Shown here piece after piece: positions 9,603 to 18,542 of a stretch of 64,000 nucleotides of DNA (positions are counted from its first letter, which is position 1; every line of letters begins with the position of its first letter). The stretch spans positions 1 through 64,000 of the forward strand of contig JBBQZU010000018.1 in NCBI GenBank assembly GCA_038207425.1. Reading direction: 5' to 3'. The position numbers and the translations under genes are program-made. Below the pieces are notes generated by a model. The model saw nothing but the letters and a program-made list of their open reading frames with translations, searched no databases and was not told where the DNA came from. Source of the DNA: JBBQZU01 sp038207425 (GTDB taxonomy: Bacteria > Bacteroidota > Bacteroidia > Flavobacteriales_D > Cryomorphaceae).

Positions 9603-9724
9603 TCTGGATAAAGCGTCCTTTTTGGGAAATAGGATTCAAAGAATGCATTGAACCTAAATGTCTTCTTTTGGTTGTAAGATAAATACTTATCGCCTACATT
9701 GCACTGGAAATTATTTTGAAGCCT

Positions 9725-12700
9725 ATGAAGAGTATTTCTCTAATTACAGGAACATTCCTGCTCATTAATATTTGGAGTGCATCTGCACAGGATTCCGCAG
9801 CAGATTTGGTGCAGCGCCAGCTCGTTTCTGAAAACGCTGTTTTCGCTAATTCTCAACTCATAATTACTGACCGATATTTTACCCGGCATAACGGGGTAGA
9901 GCATTTGTATATGAGTCAGTCTGTAAATGGGCTGAGAGTTATTAATTCCAACCTTTCGGCTGTTTTCAGTGCAGACGGAAAGCTTATTAAGGCTTTTCAT
10001 AATTTCAAGCCGGGCACAGCATCGCTCAGCGCATCTGCCGCACCTGCCATTACCTTAGAAATCGCTGCTCAAACTATCCTTGCCGCTGCGGCCCCTGACC
10101 TTACTGCCACCGTTTCAACATTGCAGAATGGTAAGTTGATGCTCAGCCTTACCGGACCCGGTAATTATGAGCATTCCAGCAAAGCCGGGCTTGTTTATTG
10201 GCTTACTCCTGAAGGTGAATTAATCCTTGCCTGGAATTTTGATATTGATATGCCTTCTGGCAAAAACTGGTGGCAATATATTGTAAGTGCAGCAGATGGA
10301 TCCGTGCTTAACAGAATAAGCTGGACCACCACCTGCCAATACGATCATGTTCATTCTAATACATGCAGTACATCTTCGCTACCTGCCTTCGAAGAGCAGC
10401 TTGACGAAGTGACCGATGGCAGCGGATACCGAATATTCCCATTTCCTGTGGAAAGCCCAAACCACGGTAGCCGGGTACTTTTATCAGAGCCGGCAATTGC
10501 TTTGGCATCGCCCTTCGGATGGCATGATAATAATGGAGTGCCAGGCCCGGAGTTTACCATCACCCGTGGAAATAATGTATATGCTTATGATGATATAAGC
10601 GATACCAACCAACCAGGGTTTAGCCCTGATGGAGGTGCGTCGCTCTCTTTTGATTATCCTCTTGACCTTGCAGCCTTACCCGTAACATACACTTCAGCGT
10701 CAATTGCAAATTTGTTTTATGCAAATAACCGCATTCACGATTATCTATACTACTTCGGCTTTGACGAGCCATCGGGTAATTTCCAACAAAATAACTACGG
10801 AAACGGTGGCCAGGGTAGTGACTGGGTGCGCGCTGAAGCGCAAGACGGTGGAGGTACCAATAACGCCAATATGGCCACACCTCCAGATGGGGAGCGTCCT
10901 AGAATGCAAATGTATCTATGGACAAGCGGCACGGCTTTAACAAGTTTGCTTACGGTGAATAGTCCTCAATCAGTTGCCGGACCATACCCCACATCGAATA
11001 CATCTGCTTTTGGCCCTTCAATACCCGCAGAAGGAATTACAGCCGATATGGTAATATTTCTGGATGGGAGCGGTGCCTATCTTGGGTGCAATCCAGCCCA
11101 GGATCCTGCAGCTATTAGCGGCAAGATTGCCATTATAGACAGAGGCCAGTGCTCCTTCGTGGAGAAAGTGCTCAATGCCCAGAATGCCGGGGCCTTGGGT
11201 GTGGTAATTATGAATAATACATCAGGCGTAATCAATCCAGGCGGCACAAGCAACGATGTTGTTATTCCTTCATTTATGATTTCACAGGCCAACGGAAATA
11301 TTATTAAAAGTGCCGTGTTGGAGCAAGGTCCTGTCAATGCCACGTTATCTATCTCAGCGGACGGTGGCGCTTTTAAAGACGGAAGCTTCGACAATGGAAT
11401 TGTGGTTCACGAATATGTGCATGGGCTTAGCAACAGACTTACCGGCGGTCCTTCTCAAGTAGGCTGTCTCGGAAATGAAGAGCAAATGGGTGAAGGCTGG
11501 AGCGACTGGTACGCAATCATGATGACGGTAAATATAGATGTGGCAAATCCCGTTTACCGACCTATGGGCACCTTTGCTTCATCACAAAGCATTTCAGGTA
11601 CAGGCATTCGACCTGCTCCTTACGATACCAGCTTCACCGTAAATTCATTTACCTATGCCAACCTGCCAAATGGCAATATATCCGTACCACATGGTGTAGG
11701 TTTTGTATGGAGTACCATGCTTTGGGATCTCACGTGGGCACTTATCGATGAGTATGGTTATGATGCTGAAATTGACAACCCCGAAGCAGGTAATAATATT
11801 GCCATGAGGCTGGTAACGGATGCGCTTAAACTTCAGGTTTGCGAACCCGGTTTTGTAGATGGAAGGGATGCGATCTTACTTGCCGATGAAATTAATTATG
11901 GAGGCGCCAATAAATGTCTTATCTGGAAGGTATTTGCCCGTAGGGGCTTAGGCTTCAGCGCCAGCCAGGGATCGTCGCAAAGTCGTACTGACGGCACTGC
12001 AGCATTTGATTTGCCTCTTTTTTGCCAGATTGCTACCAGTCCGCCGGTTGCGTTGTTTCAATCAAGCACAGAATTTTCATGCACAGGGCTGGTTTCGTTT
12101 ACAGACCTAAGCACAGAGTTGCCTCAATCATGGTTGTGGGATTTCGGTGATGGCAATACTTCTTTAGAGCAAAATCCAACCCACCTGTACACCCAAGTAG
12201 GTACGTACTTCGTAACCCTTACAGTTACCAACAATATTGGTGAAGATGTTTACGCCCTCGAAAACCCGATCGTGTTTGATGGGCTCAACACTCCTGATGC
12301 CGAAGATGCAGAAGCTTGCGCTGGAAACGTGGTACAACTTTTTGCCACCAATACCGAACCAGGCACTGCAGCATGGTATACTTCTTCCGGCTCACTAATT
12401 GGCATCGGTAACCCATTTGATTATATCATGGGCAATGAGACGACTACACTTCAAGTGAGTTCGATAATTGATGATCAACCATCAATTTATGTAGGACCTT
12501 TTAATTCGAGTGTAGGCACAGGTGTAAATCACAACAGCTCATTTACCGGCACCATAAATTTCACTACTTTCCAAACAGTCGTAATCCGGTCGGCATGGGT
12601 AAATAGTAGCTTCATTGGAGAACGCATCATTAAACTTTGGGATTCCGGTTCGGGAATTGGCAATGTACTTCAGGAAATTCCTGTATTTGTTGATTTCGTA

Positions 12701-13429
12701 GGTCCAGGTCGTATTGATCTAAACATCACCATCGCTACTCCCGGTAGCTATAGCATAGGGTTGAATTTTGCAGGCTTTTTTAGAAACAACAGTGGTGTAA
12801 ATTATCCTTATACATCTGATCTGATCACCTTGACAGGTAGTTCAGGAGGCCCACAGATATACTACTATTTTTATGATATAGAAGTAGATGTGCCTTTCTG
12901 CCAAAGCCAACCAAACACTATGCAAGTGGCCTTGCTGGGCGATGCAACTTTTACTTATCAAGAGAATAACCTGAGCGTGAACTTCGTTAGCGCAGCAAGC
13001 GGTGCAGGCTCATGGCAGTGGAATTTTGGTGATGGTAATACGTCAATCGAACAGAATCCTTCGCATACTTATGCTGCTTCCGGTACTTATACCGTTACGC
13101 ATAATGCAGCCAATGGCTGCGGGTTTTCGCAGGAAGTGAACGTTGGCTTGGTAGGTGTTGGCGATCTTGAATCTTCCGCATTTTCCATGTGGCCAAACCC
13201 TGCCAGCAATATTCTTCATATTGTGCCATCTGCCAAAGCCTATACCAATCAGGCGGGTGTAAAAATCTTTAACCTTTCGGGAAAAGTAGTTCTTCAGCGC
13301 ACCTACAATTTTACCAACGAGCAATGGCAAATTGACCTTAATTCCTTGGCCAGTGGATTGTATATGGTTACTGTAAGTGACTACTCCGGGCAACTGCTGT
13401 ATCAGGATAGGGTAGCAGTGGTAAAGTAA
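9725..13429 (+). CDS. Secreted M36 (fungalysin-like) metallopeptidase, T9SS cargo
   Basis: A 1234-residue secreted zinc protease. Order: signal peptide (to SASA), FTP propeptide region, M36 catalytic domain with HEYVH at 562-566 and downstream zinc-ligand candidate E590 in MGEGWSDW, a PA domain inserted at about 442-555, PKD domains near 768-855 and 1072-1138 (WDFGDGNTS and WNFGDGNTS), and a C-terminal type A sorting domain from about 1155 (MWPNPASNILHIV). I start at ATG 9725; an in-frame TTG three codons upstream is unlikely. Likely exported by T9SS and anchored or released at the cell surface to degrade proteins. All catalytic residues are present. Confidence 0.93.
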   Translation: MKSISLITGTFLLINIWSASAQDSAADLVQRQLVSENAVFANSQLIITDRYFTRHNGVEHLYMSQSVNGLRVINSNLSAVFSADGKLIKAFHNFKPGTASLSASAAPAITLEIAAQTILAAAAPDLTATVSTLQNGKLMLSLTGPGNYEHSSKAGLVYWLTPEGELILAWNFDIDMPSGKNWWQYIVSAADGSVLNRISWTTTCQYDHVHSNTCSTSSLPAFEEQLDEVTDGSGYRIFPFPVESPNHGSRVLLSEPAIALASPFGWHDNNGVPGPEFTITRGNNVYAYDDISDTNQPGFSPDGGASLSFDYPLDLAALPVTYTSASIANLFYANNRIHDYLYYFGFDEPSGNFQQNNYGNGGQGSDWVRAEAQDGGGTNNANMATPPDGERPRMQMYLWTSGTALTSLLTVNSPQSVAGPYPTSNTSAFGPSIPAEGITADMVIFLDGSGAYLGCNPAQDPAAISGKIAIIDRGQCSFVEKVLNAQNAGALGVVIMNNTSGVINPGGTSNDVVIPSFMISQANGNIIKSAVLEQGPVNATLSISADGGAFKDGSFDNGIVVHEYVHGLSNRLTGGPSQVGCLGNEEQMGEGWSDWYAIMMTVNIDVANPVYRPMGTFASSQSISGTGIRPAPYDTSFTVNSFTYANLPNGNISVPHGVGFVWSTMLWDLTWALIDEYGYDAEIDNPEAGNNIAMRLVTDALKLQVCEPGFVDGRDAILLADEINYGGANKCLIWKVFARRGLGFSASQGSSQSRTDGTAAFDLPLFCQIATSPPVALFQSSTEFSCTGLVSFTDLSTELPQSWLWDFGDGNTSLEQNPTHLYTQVGTYFVTLTVTNNIGEDVYALENPIVFDGLNTPDAEDAEACAGNVVQLFATNTEPGTAAWYTSSGSLIGIGNPFDYIMGNETTTLQVSSIIDDQPSIYVGPFNSSVGTGVNHNSSFTGTINFTTFQTVVIRSAWVNSSFIGERIIKLWDSGSGIGNVLQEIPVFVDFVGPGRIDLNITIATPGSYSIGLNFAGFFRNNSGVNYPYTSDLITLTGSSGGPQIYYYFYDIEVDVPFCQSQPNTMQVALLGDATFTYQENNLSVNFVSAASGAGSWQWNFGDGNTSIEQNPSHTYAASGTYTVTHNAANGCGFSQEVNVGLVGVGDLESSAFSMWPNPASNILHIVPSAKAYTNQAGVKIFNLSGKVVLQRTYNFTNEQWQIDLNSLASGLYMVTVSDYSGQLLYQDRVAVVK

Positions 13430-13591
13430 GGGGCTAGTAGTAATTCTAAGCACCTTCTTTCTGAGTTGAAAGCGATGGCAGCCCTACTAGCTGGCCTTCT
13501 TGTCCGCTCGTAACCGGCTATTGCCGCTCAGCAATTAGTGTGTACATATACCAGAATCATAGAATATATTTGGTGCTGATTTAAACTGTAT

Positions 13592-13969
13592 ATGAATCTC
13601 ACCAAGCCATATAAAATTCTACTAGGCATTCTTACCGTAGCTCAAATGTTCGTGGGCCTTTGGTTATTGATCTGGTTTCTTACGGCTATCATTCCTATAA
13701 TTACCACTGGAAATGATGACTTAATAGCAGGAGTATTTGCAGTATCCATAGCCGAACTTGTTATTTGGGCAATTTTTATAACGATACTGAGTCTTGCAGT
13801 GCTCGTGTTTTATTTGATACACGCAGGCACAAATAAGAATCTAAGTAGTACTATGAAAGTAGTGTGGATACTTCTGCTTCTTTTTTTCGGATCTCTGGTT
13901 GAAGTAATCTACTTCTTTATGGAGATCGTTCCTGAGCGGTCTATGACTGCCAGGCTTGAGCAAGCGTAG
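13592..13969 (+). CDS. Small membrane protein, PLDc_N-like
   Basis: A 125-residue inner-membrane protein with about four hydrophobic helices. The C-terminal pattern (MKVVWILLLLFFGSLVEVIYF, then PERS) resembles the PLDc_N (phospholipase D nuclease N-terminal) two-helix domain found in many small bacterial membrane proteins. No catalytic residues are visible. Start ATG 13592. It is followed closely by a hairpin shared with the convergent reductase gene. Confidence 0.65.
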   Translation: MNLTKPYKILLGILTVAQMFVGLWLLIWFLTAIIPIITTGNDDLIAGVFAVSIAELVIWAIFITILSLAVLVFYLIHAGTNKNLSSTMKVVWILLLLFFGSLVEVIYFFMEIVPERSMTARLEQA

Positions 13970-13984
13970 CTTTTAATGAACAAC

Positions 13985-14021
13985 AAAAAGAGGCCCGGGT
14001 TTTAATCCGTGCCTTTTTTTG
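13985..14021. terminator. Bidirectional terminator between convergent genes
   Basis: AGGCcCGG (13991-13998) pairs with CCGtGCCT (14007-14014). The hairpin is flanked by an A-rich run on the left and seven T on the right. It lies between the convergent membrane-protein and PaaE-like genes and can serve both. Confidence 0.75.
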
Positions 14022-14038
14022 TTTGGGTAAGTTTTGAA

Positions 14039-15118
14039 TTATGGTTGATCGTAATCTACCACCATCGTAGGTGTGGTAGGATGACTTTGACAGGTGAGTA
14101 TATAGCCCTGCTTCACTTCTTTTTCAGTAAGCGCGTAGTTAACGTCCATTATTGCATGACCATCCACAATTTTCGCGCGGCAAGTGCAGCACGAGCCACC
14201 CGTGCAAGCGTATGGAGCATCGAGACCAGCATCAAGAACTGCATCGAGAATGTTGGTGTTTGATGCAACTGTTATTACCGTTTCGTCACCATCGAGTACA
14301 ATTGTTACTTTGCTCTCAGCTATGGCTGTGTTGCCGGGAGTAGCTGGAACTTTAGGAGTATCCGCATCAGGTGCAGGGGTATTGAACAACTCAAAGTGGA
14401 TTTTTTCTTCTGCTATTCCCTCCGCTTTAAGTGCGTTTCTCAGATCCTGTATCATGTCAAATGGTCCGCAGAGAAAGTAGTGGTCGGCAATGCGGGTATC
14501 AGCAAATCTGCCAATGAGCTGTTTGCACTTAGCAGCATCAATCCTTCCTGCAAAAAGTGGGTCGGCAGTATTCTCCCGGCTCAGGATATGATGCACTGCA
14601 AGTCGATCACCGTATTTAGCCGAAAGGCGCTCCAACTCTGCCTTGAAGATAATCTGATCCATGGAGCGATTGCCATATACAAGCGTAAACTTGTTAAGAG
14701 AATGCGCGGCCAAGGCGGTTTTTAGAAGGCTCATAATCGGGGTAATACCGCTGCCTGCGGCAAATGCTACGTAATGCTGTGGAGATGGTGCCGGCATGGC
14801 AACGTAGAAGTTACCCATTGGGCGCATCACTTCCATTTTTTGACCTGCTGTGATAACGTCGTTCAAAAAACCACTTACCCTTCCTTTGTCAATCGCTTTC
14901 ACTGCTATGCGAAGCTCATTATCGGTGATAGGGCTCGAGCAAATAGAGTATGAGCGACGTAGCTCTTCGCCTTTCACATTTACTTTAAGTGTAATGTATT
15001 GACCTTGCTTATACTTAAATTCTTCCTGAAGTGTGGTTGGTATATCGAAGGCTATAGATACGCACTGATCTGTTTCTCTGCGTATATCTTTGATGGCAAG
15101 CTGATGAAATTGGGACAT
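14039..15118 (-). CDS. paaE: PaaE-like FAD/2Fe-2S oxidoreductase
   Basis: A 359-residue electron-transfer reductase. It has an N-terminal FAD-binding barrel (RRSYSICSSP), an NAD(P)-binding domain (GSGITPIMSLL and FLCGPFDMI), and a C-terminal plant-type ferredoxin domain with cluster cysteines C305, C310, C313 and C343 (YACTGGSCCTC to LTCQ). This order matches PaaE, the reductase of phenylacetyl-CoA epoxidase. No other paa genes lie nearby, so it may serve a different oxygenase. Confidence 0.85.
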   Translation of the reverse strand: MSQFHQLAIKDIRRETDQCVSIAFDIPTTLQEEFKYKQGQYITLKVNVKGEELRRSYSICSSPITDNELRIAVKAIDKGRVSGFLNDVITAGQKMEVMRPMGNFYVAMPAPSPQHYVAFAAGSGITPIMSLLKTALAAHSLNKFTLVYGNRSMDQIIFKAELERLSAKYGDRLAVHHILSRENTADPLFAGRIDAAKCKQLIGRFADTRIADHYFLCGPFDMIQDLRNALKAEGIAEEKIHFELFNTPAPDADTPKVPATPGNTAIAESKVTIVLDGDETVITVASNTNILDAVLDAGLDAPYACTGGSCCTCRAKIVDGHAIMDVNYALTEKEVKQGYILTCQSHPTTPTMVVDYDQP

Positions 15119-15321
15119 TAAAATCGTTGTATTTCGAGGTGCAAATTTAGCAATACGGGTGGGTAAGACAAATTAATGGGTGTTAAACAGCCTTCTTATG
15201 GGAATGTTTAGGGAACTGACTTCGGCCGGATAGATAAACTGCCCTCATCCAGATAGCGGCTTTATTTCTCTGTGCGCATGTATAATGCAAATTTTATTGA
15301 AGCCTGTATGCTTTGATACAC

Positions 15322-15780
15322 TTATGTAAAAAGCCTCCGGTGCAAAGCAAAATCGTCCGTTTTGCGGACTTTTATCTTTTTGAAGTCTTTGTGCTGTGGA
15401 TTGAGCAAGTAATTATAACCACCTGCAACAACAGAAGATGGCACGCGCAAAACAGCATACTCCTGTGATCTTACAAAACGATCGCCAATAGCCTGGGTTG
15501 AAAGCAATGGAGGGAAGGTTTGCCAATTAAACGGGAGCAATGACTCATTCGTTTTTTCAATTTCCAGCGAGTCGGCAATTTCAATAGTGCTAATTTGCAA
15601 ATCGTTTGGCACACGACCTGCGCTGGTATGCACCATCAGCTCGGCCATCGCCATCGCCCTGCTCTCTGATGTATATACTGTAGAAATTCCAGCCGAATTC
15701 CATCGGCCACCATAGACATATGCTCCGTAACCCGAAAGTGGGTCAGTGTATTTTTTTCGCGAAAGCCTGAATACGAACAT
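15322..15780 (-). CDS. RES-domain toxin (type II toxin-antitoxin)
   Basis: A 152-residue RES-domain protein. Family members are toxins that degrade NAD+ and arrest growth. Conserved features are the N-terminal MFVFRLSRKKYTD, GGRWNSAG, the YTSES segment followed by AELMVH, and the C-terminal NYLLNPQHKDFKKIKV. Arg, Tyr and Ser residues typical of the active site appear in these blocks. The frame is intact. It begins 6 nt after the stop of its Xre/ParS-type antitoxin, in the usual antitoxin-toxin order, but that antitoxin is interrupted twice. Confidence 0.87.
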   Translation of the reverse strand: MFVFRLSRKKYTDPLSGYGAYVYGGRWNSAGISTVYTSESRAMAMAELMVHTSAGRVPNDLQISTIEIADSLEIEKTNESLLPFNWQTFPPLLSTQAIGDRFVRSQEYAVLRVPSSVVAGGYNYLLNPQHKDFKKIKVRKTDDFALHRRLFT

Positions 15781-15786
15781 CTCGAC

Positions 15787-16269
15787 CTACGCAAAAATAC
15801 CGTGCTCAATACGCCCCAGCTCATTAATGACCAGCTCCTTGCCGTATGAATCTTTGAGCAAATCTTTGGGGGCTACGGAGCCAAGGGCAAAGCTCGGCGT
15901 GAACAGCCACAACCTGAAATTTTCGGCATTGTCAAACACTTGGGTACCCAGCTTGGTAACTTCGGCAAGCGAAATGATCTTCTCTGATTGTGCAGGCTTG
16001 AATACAAAGCCCTTTGATTGCTTATAGCGCAACAACGAACGCGTGGAAAGATCTATAAGCTCGGCCCATTCGCTGTCGCTGAATGGCGATACCTGCTTGA
16101 ATAATTTGAAAAGGCTTTAAGGAATACCTTTCTGGATAAGCTTCACCAGCAGAAACCTGTCGCTGAGCACCTGATCAAGTGAAATGGGGGTATTTCCATA
16201 TGCCAAAGCAGGCTCCTGAAGGCAGTGTTATAGCTCGGTGTCTATAGATTTATAGGGTGTTGTTTTCAT
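15787..16269 (-). pseudogene. Xre/MbcA/ParS antitoxin with two in-frame TAA codons
   Basis: Reading one frame from ATG 16269 gives 160 codons of a normal-length antitoxin. It has an HTH-like N-terminal half (SPFSDSEWAELIDLSTRSL) and the toxin-binding tail (FDNAENFRLWLFTPSFALG, GRIEHGIFA). The frame is cut by TAA at 16228-16230 and TAA at 16117-16119; everything else is preserved without a frameshift. The second TAA sits in GIP-stop-SLF, where family members, from memory, often have tyrosine. Internal starts could still make a C-terminal fragment of about 82 residues from TTG 16035, which would keep the toxin-binding domain but not the DNA-binding one. Confidence 0.8.
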
Positions 16270-16567
16270 ACTTACATGACTTGTGTCCATAAATATACGT
16301 CATTGGTCAGAAAACTTTCTACATTTCCCACCTTTGTTTTTCAACTTTTTATTGCACGGGTTTTCCATAATAAAAATAAAGGCTGATCCGTTACATTGAC
16401 TTTTGTTGATCTTGTGTGTTTTGAAATTTCACTCTTCAGTGGATCAGGCTTTGGTGGCTTTTGTGATGAACATATACAAATTGGCATCTATCAATATGTT
16501 AATTTATAGTTTCGAATTTGTTTTTTTTAAGTATTTTTTTACTCTGCCCAAAATTTAAAAAACAGCT

Positions 16568-17254
16568 ATGAAACATTTTCTACTTAAGAGCAAGTTCATT
16601 CTTGCAATGTTCTCAGTATTATTGATTTTCTCAAGTTGCAAGACCAATTCAGACTTCAGTAATTCAGGAATATTTCAGAAAAGAAAGTAAACAAAAGGAA
16701 GCCATGTAAACGCAAATATCCCATTCTTAAAGCAAAAATCGAATTCAGGCCTTGCCGATACTGAGCAGGCCAAACCTGATGGAGAGCAGCAAACAATCAT
16801 CGCATCCCATGATGCACGGGTTCTGGTATTTACTGATGAAAATGAACTCACTGCTTCAATCAATCTCGATATTACCAAGACCAAATCTGTTATTGAACGA
16901 CTATCGCCCAACTCGCCGGCCACTCCTGCGAATATAACCAACCGGCCTGCAGGCAACACAATCAAACAAAAGATCGCAGGGCACAACAGAAATCACAAAG
17001 CAGCGCACTCCTCTGCTGAAATTGACGGCCGAAAAGTGCCAGGACTTGCCATTGCAGGGTTTATATGTGGAATAGTGGGCCTTTTTGTAGCCGGAATAAT
17101 CCTTGGTATTCTTGCCATCATTTTTGGTGCGGTTGCATTGGGTAAGATCAATAAATACCCTGAACTGTATAAAGGATCGGGATTCGCGATAGTAGCACTT
17201 ATTTTGGGGATACTTGCAGTTGTTGGTGCACTCATAGTTTTATCGGCTGCCTGA
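16568..17254 (+). pseudogene. DUF4190-type lipoprotein with one in-frame TAA
   Basis: From ATG 16568 the frame encodes a lipoprotein signal (LLIFSSCKT), then GIFQKRK followed by TAA at 16688-16690. It continues in the same frame for another 187 codons. The end (about 157-228) has two hydrophobic helices typical of DUF4190 (AIAGFICGIVGLFVAGIILG and FAIVALILGILAVVGAL). The TAA falls in KRK-stop-TKG; Bacteroidota relatives, from memory, read KRKYTKG, so a single tyrosine codon change would explain it. A shorter product could begin at GTG 17036. The region 16270-16567 upstream holds no gene that I can support. Confidence 0.7.
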
Positions 17255-17277
17255 TAATTCATATAGCTAATTTGATT

Positions 17278-17308
17278 GGGGCTTCAAGTAAATTGAAGCC
17301 CCTTTTTT
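17278..17308 (+). terminator. Rho-independent terminator
   Basis: Perfect 10-bp stem GGGGCTTCAA (17278-17287) with TTGAAGCCCC (17293-17302), a 5-nt loop and six T. It ends the DUF4190 transcript just before ychF. Confidence 0.9.
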
Positions 17309-17337
17309 ATGTATAGCTTCAATACCCCTAAAATAGC

Positions 17338-17345
17338 TACTTTTG
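17338..17345 (+). promoter_or_regulatory. Bacteroidota -7 box before ychF
   Basis: TACTTTTG matches TAnnTTTG and lies 16 nt before the ychF start, directly after the upstream terminator. No clear -33 element was seen. Confidence 0.5.
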
Positions 17346-17361
17346 CGCCCAAATTAGAATT

Positions 17362-18459
17362 ATGGCTCTGAAGTGCGGTATTGTGGGTTTGCCCAATGTA
17401 GGCAAATCAACTCTTTTCAATTGTTTGTCAAACGCAAAGGCCCAGGCGGCCAATTTTCCCTTTTGCACCATTGAGCCAAATGTGGGTACCATCACCGTAC
17501 CCGACCCGAGGCTGAACGATCTCGCAGCCCTTGTGAGTCCTGAGCGCATCGTGCCTACCACCATAGAGATAGTGGATATTGCGGGCCTTGTGAAAGGCGC
17601 CAGTAAAGGTGAAGGACTTGGAAATAAATTTCTTGGCAACATACGCGAATGCGATGCAATTATACACGTGCTGCGCTGCTTTGACGACGACAATGTGGTG
17701 CACGTGGATGGAAGTGTAAATCCTGTCCGCGACAAAGAAATCATTGATATTGAGCTTCAGCTCAAAGACCTTGAGACGGTTGAGAAAAGATTGATCCAGG
17801 CCCAGAAGGCTGCCAAATCTGGCGATAAGCAGGCGCAGCGATTTGTGGAAATACTCGATAAATACCGCACCACACTCGAGTCGGGGCAATCAGCCCGTAT
17901 CATAAAACTTGGCGACCTTGACCGGCCGCTTGTACGTGATCTTTTTCTGCTTACTGATAAGCCTATACTTTACGTTTGCAATGTGGATGAAGGCTCGGTG
18001 GTAAATGGCAATAAACACGTAGATGCCGTGCGCGAAGCCATAAAAACCGAAAATGCCGAAGTATTGGTAATTGGCGCTGCCATAGAAGCCGATATCGCCG
18101 AACTTGAATCATACGAAGAGCGGCAAGAATTTCTTACTGACTTGGGGCTTAAAGAAGCAGGTGTAAGCCAGCTCATCAGAGCTGCATACCGGTTACTTGA
18201 GCTCTACACTTATTTCACTGCAGGTGTAAAGGAAGTACGTGCATGGACAATACACAAAGGATTTACCGCTCCGCAGGCGGCCGGAGTAATTCATTCTGAT
18301 TTTGAAAAAGGATTTATCCGCGCTGAAGTAATCAAACTTGCCGACTACATAAAAATGGGCTCAGAAGCAGCCGTAAAAGAAGCAGGAAAAATGGGAGTGG
18401 AGGGAAAAGAATATGTCGTTGAAGACGGCGACGTGATGCACTTCAGGTTTAATGTATAA
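17362..18459 (+). CDS. ychF: Redox-regulated ATPase/GTPase YchF (OBG family)
   Basis: A 365-residue P-loop protein of the conserved YchF/Ola1 family, which binds ribosomes and hydrolyses ATP. The G1 loop is GLPNVGKST (9-17) and G3 is DIAGLVKGASKGEGLG. A coiled-coil insertion follows, then a C-terminal TGS domain (GVKEVRAWTIHKGFTAPQAAG). The last residues DGDVMHFRFNV are the usual family end. This shows that TAA terminates normally here. Start ATG 17362 follows the -7 box by 16 nt. Housekeeping gene, intact, between two decayed genes. Confidence 0.97.
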   Translation: MALKCGIVGLPNVGKSTLFNCLSNAKAQAANFPFCTIEPNVGTITVPDPRLNDLAALVSPERIVPTTIEIVDIAGLVKGASKGEGLGNKFLGNIRECDAIIHVLRCFDDDNVVHVDGSVNPVRDKEIIDIELQLKDLETVEKRLIQAQKAAKSGDKQAQRFVEILDKYRTTLESGQSARIIKLGDLDRPLVRDLFLLTDKPILYVCNVDEGSVVNGNKHVDAVREAIKTENAEVLVIGAAIEADIAELESYEERQEFLTDLGLKEAGVSQLIRAAYRLLELYTYFTAGVKEVRAWTIHKGFTAPQAAGVIHSDFEKGFIRAEVIKLADYIKMGSEAAVKEAGKMGVEGKEYVVEDGDVMHFRFNV

Positions 18460-18494
18460 CCGACTTCTTAAACTTCAGTGATGAAGAAAAAAAA

Positions 18495-18523
18495 CCCGCA
18501 AGGAAAGATTCCATGCGGGCTGC
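18495..18523. terminator. Hairpin terminator after ychF
   Basis: CCCGCAAGGAA pairs with TTCCATGCGGG across a 3-nt loop with one A-A mismatch. An A-run precedes it and a short T-run follows (GCGTTTT). It could also end the convergent TonB pseudogene. Confidence 0.65.
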
Positions 18524-18542
18524 GTTTTGATGCATCACATCA

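Noticed and set aside
5602..16690. Reassignment of TAA to tyrosine in this genome
   Set aside because: Genes such as ychF, cutC and GH20 end at TAA exactly where their families end, so TAA is a working stop. At most, partial suppression is possible.
16675..16986. Minus-strand frame opposite the DUF4190 lipoprotein
   Set aside because: It is a shadow of the plus-strand lipoprotein, whose signal sequence and membrane helices are recognisable.
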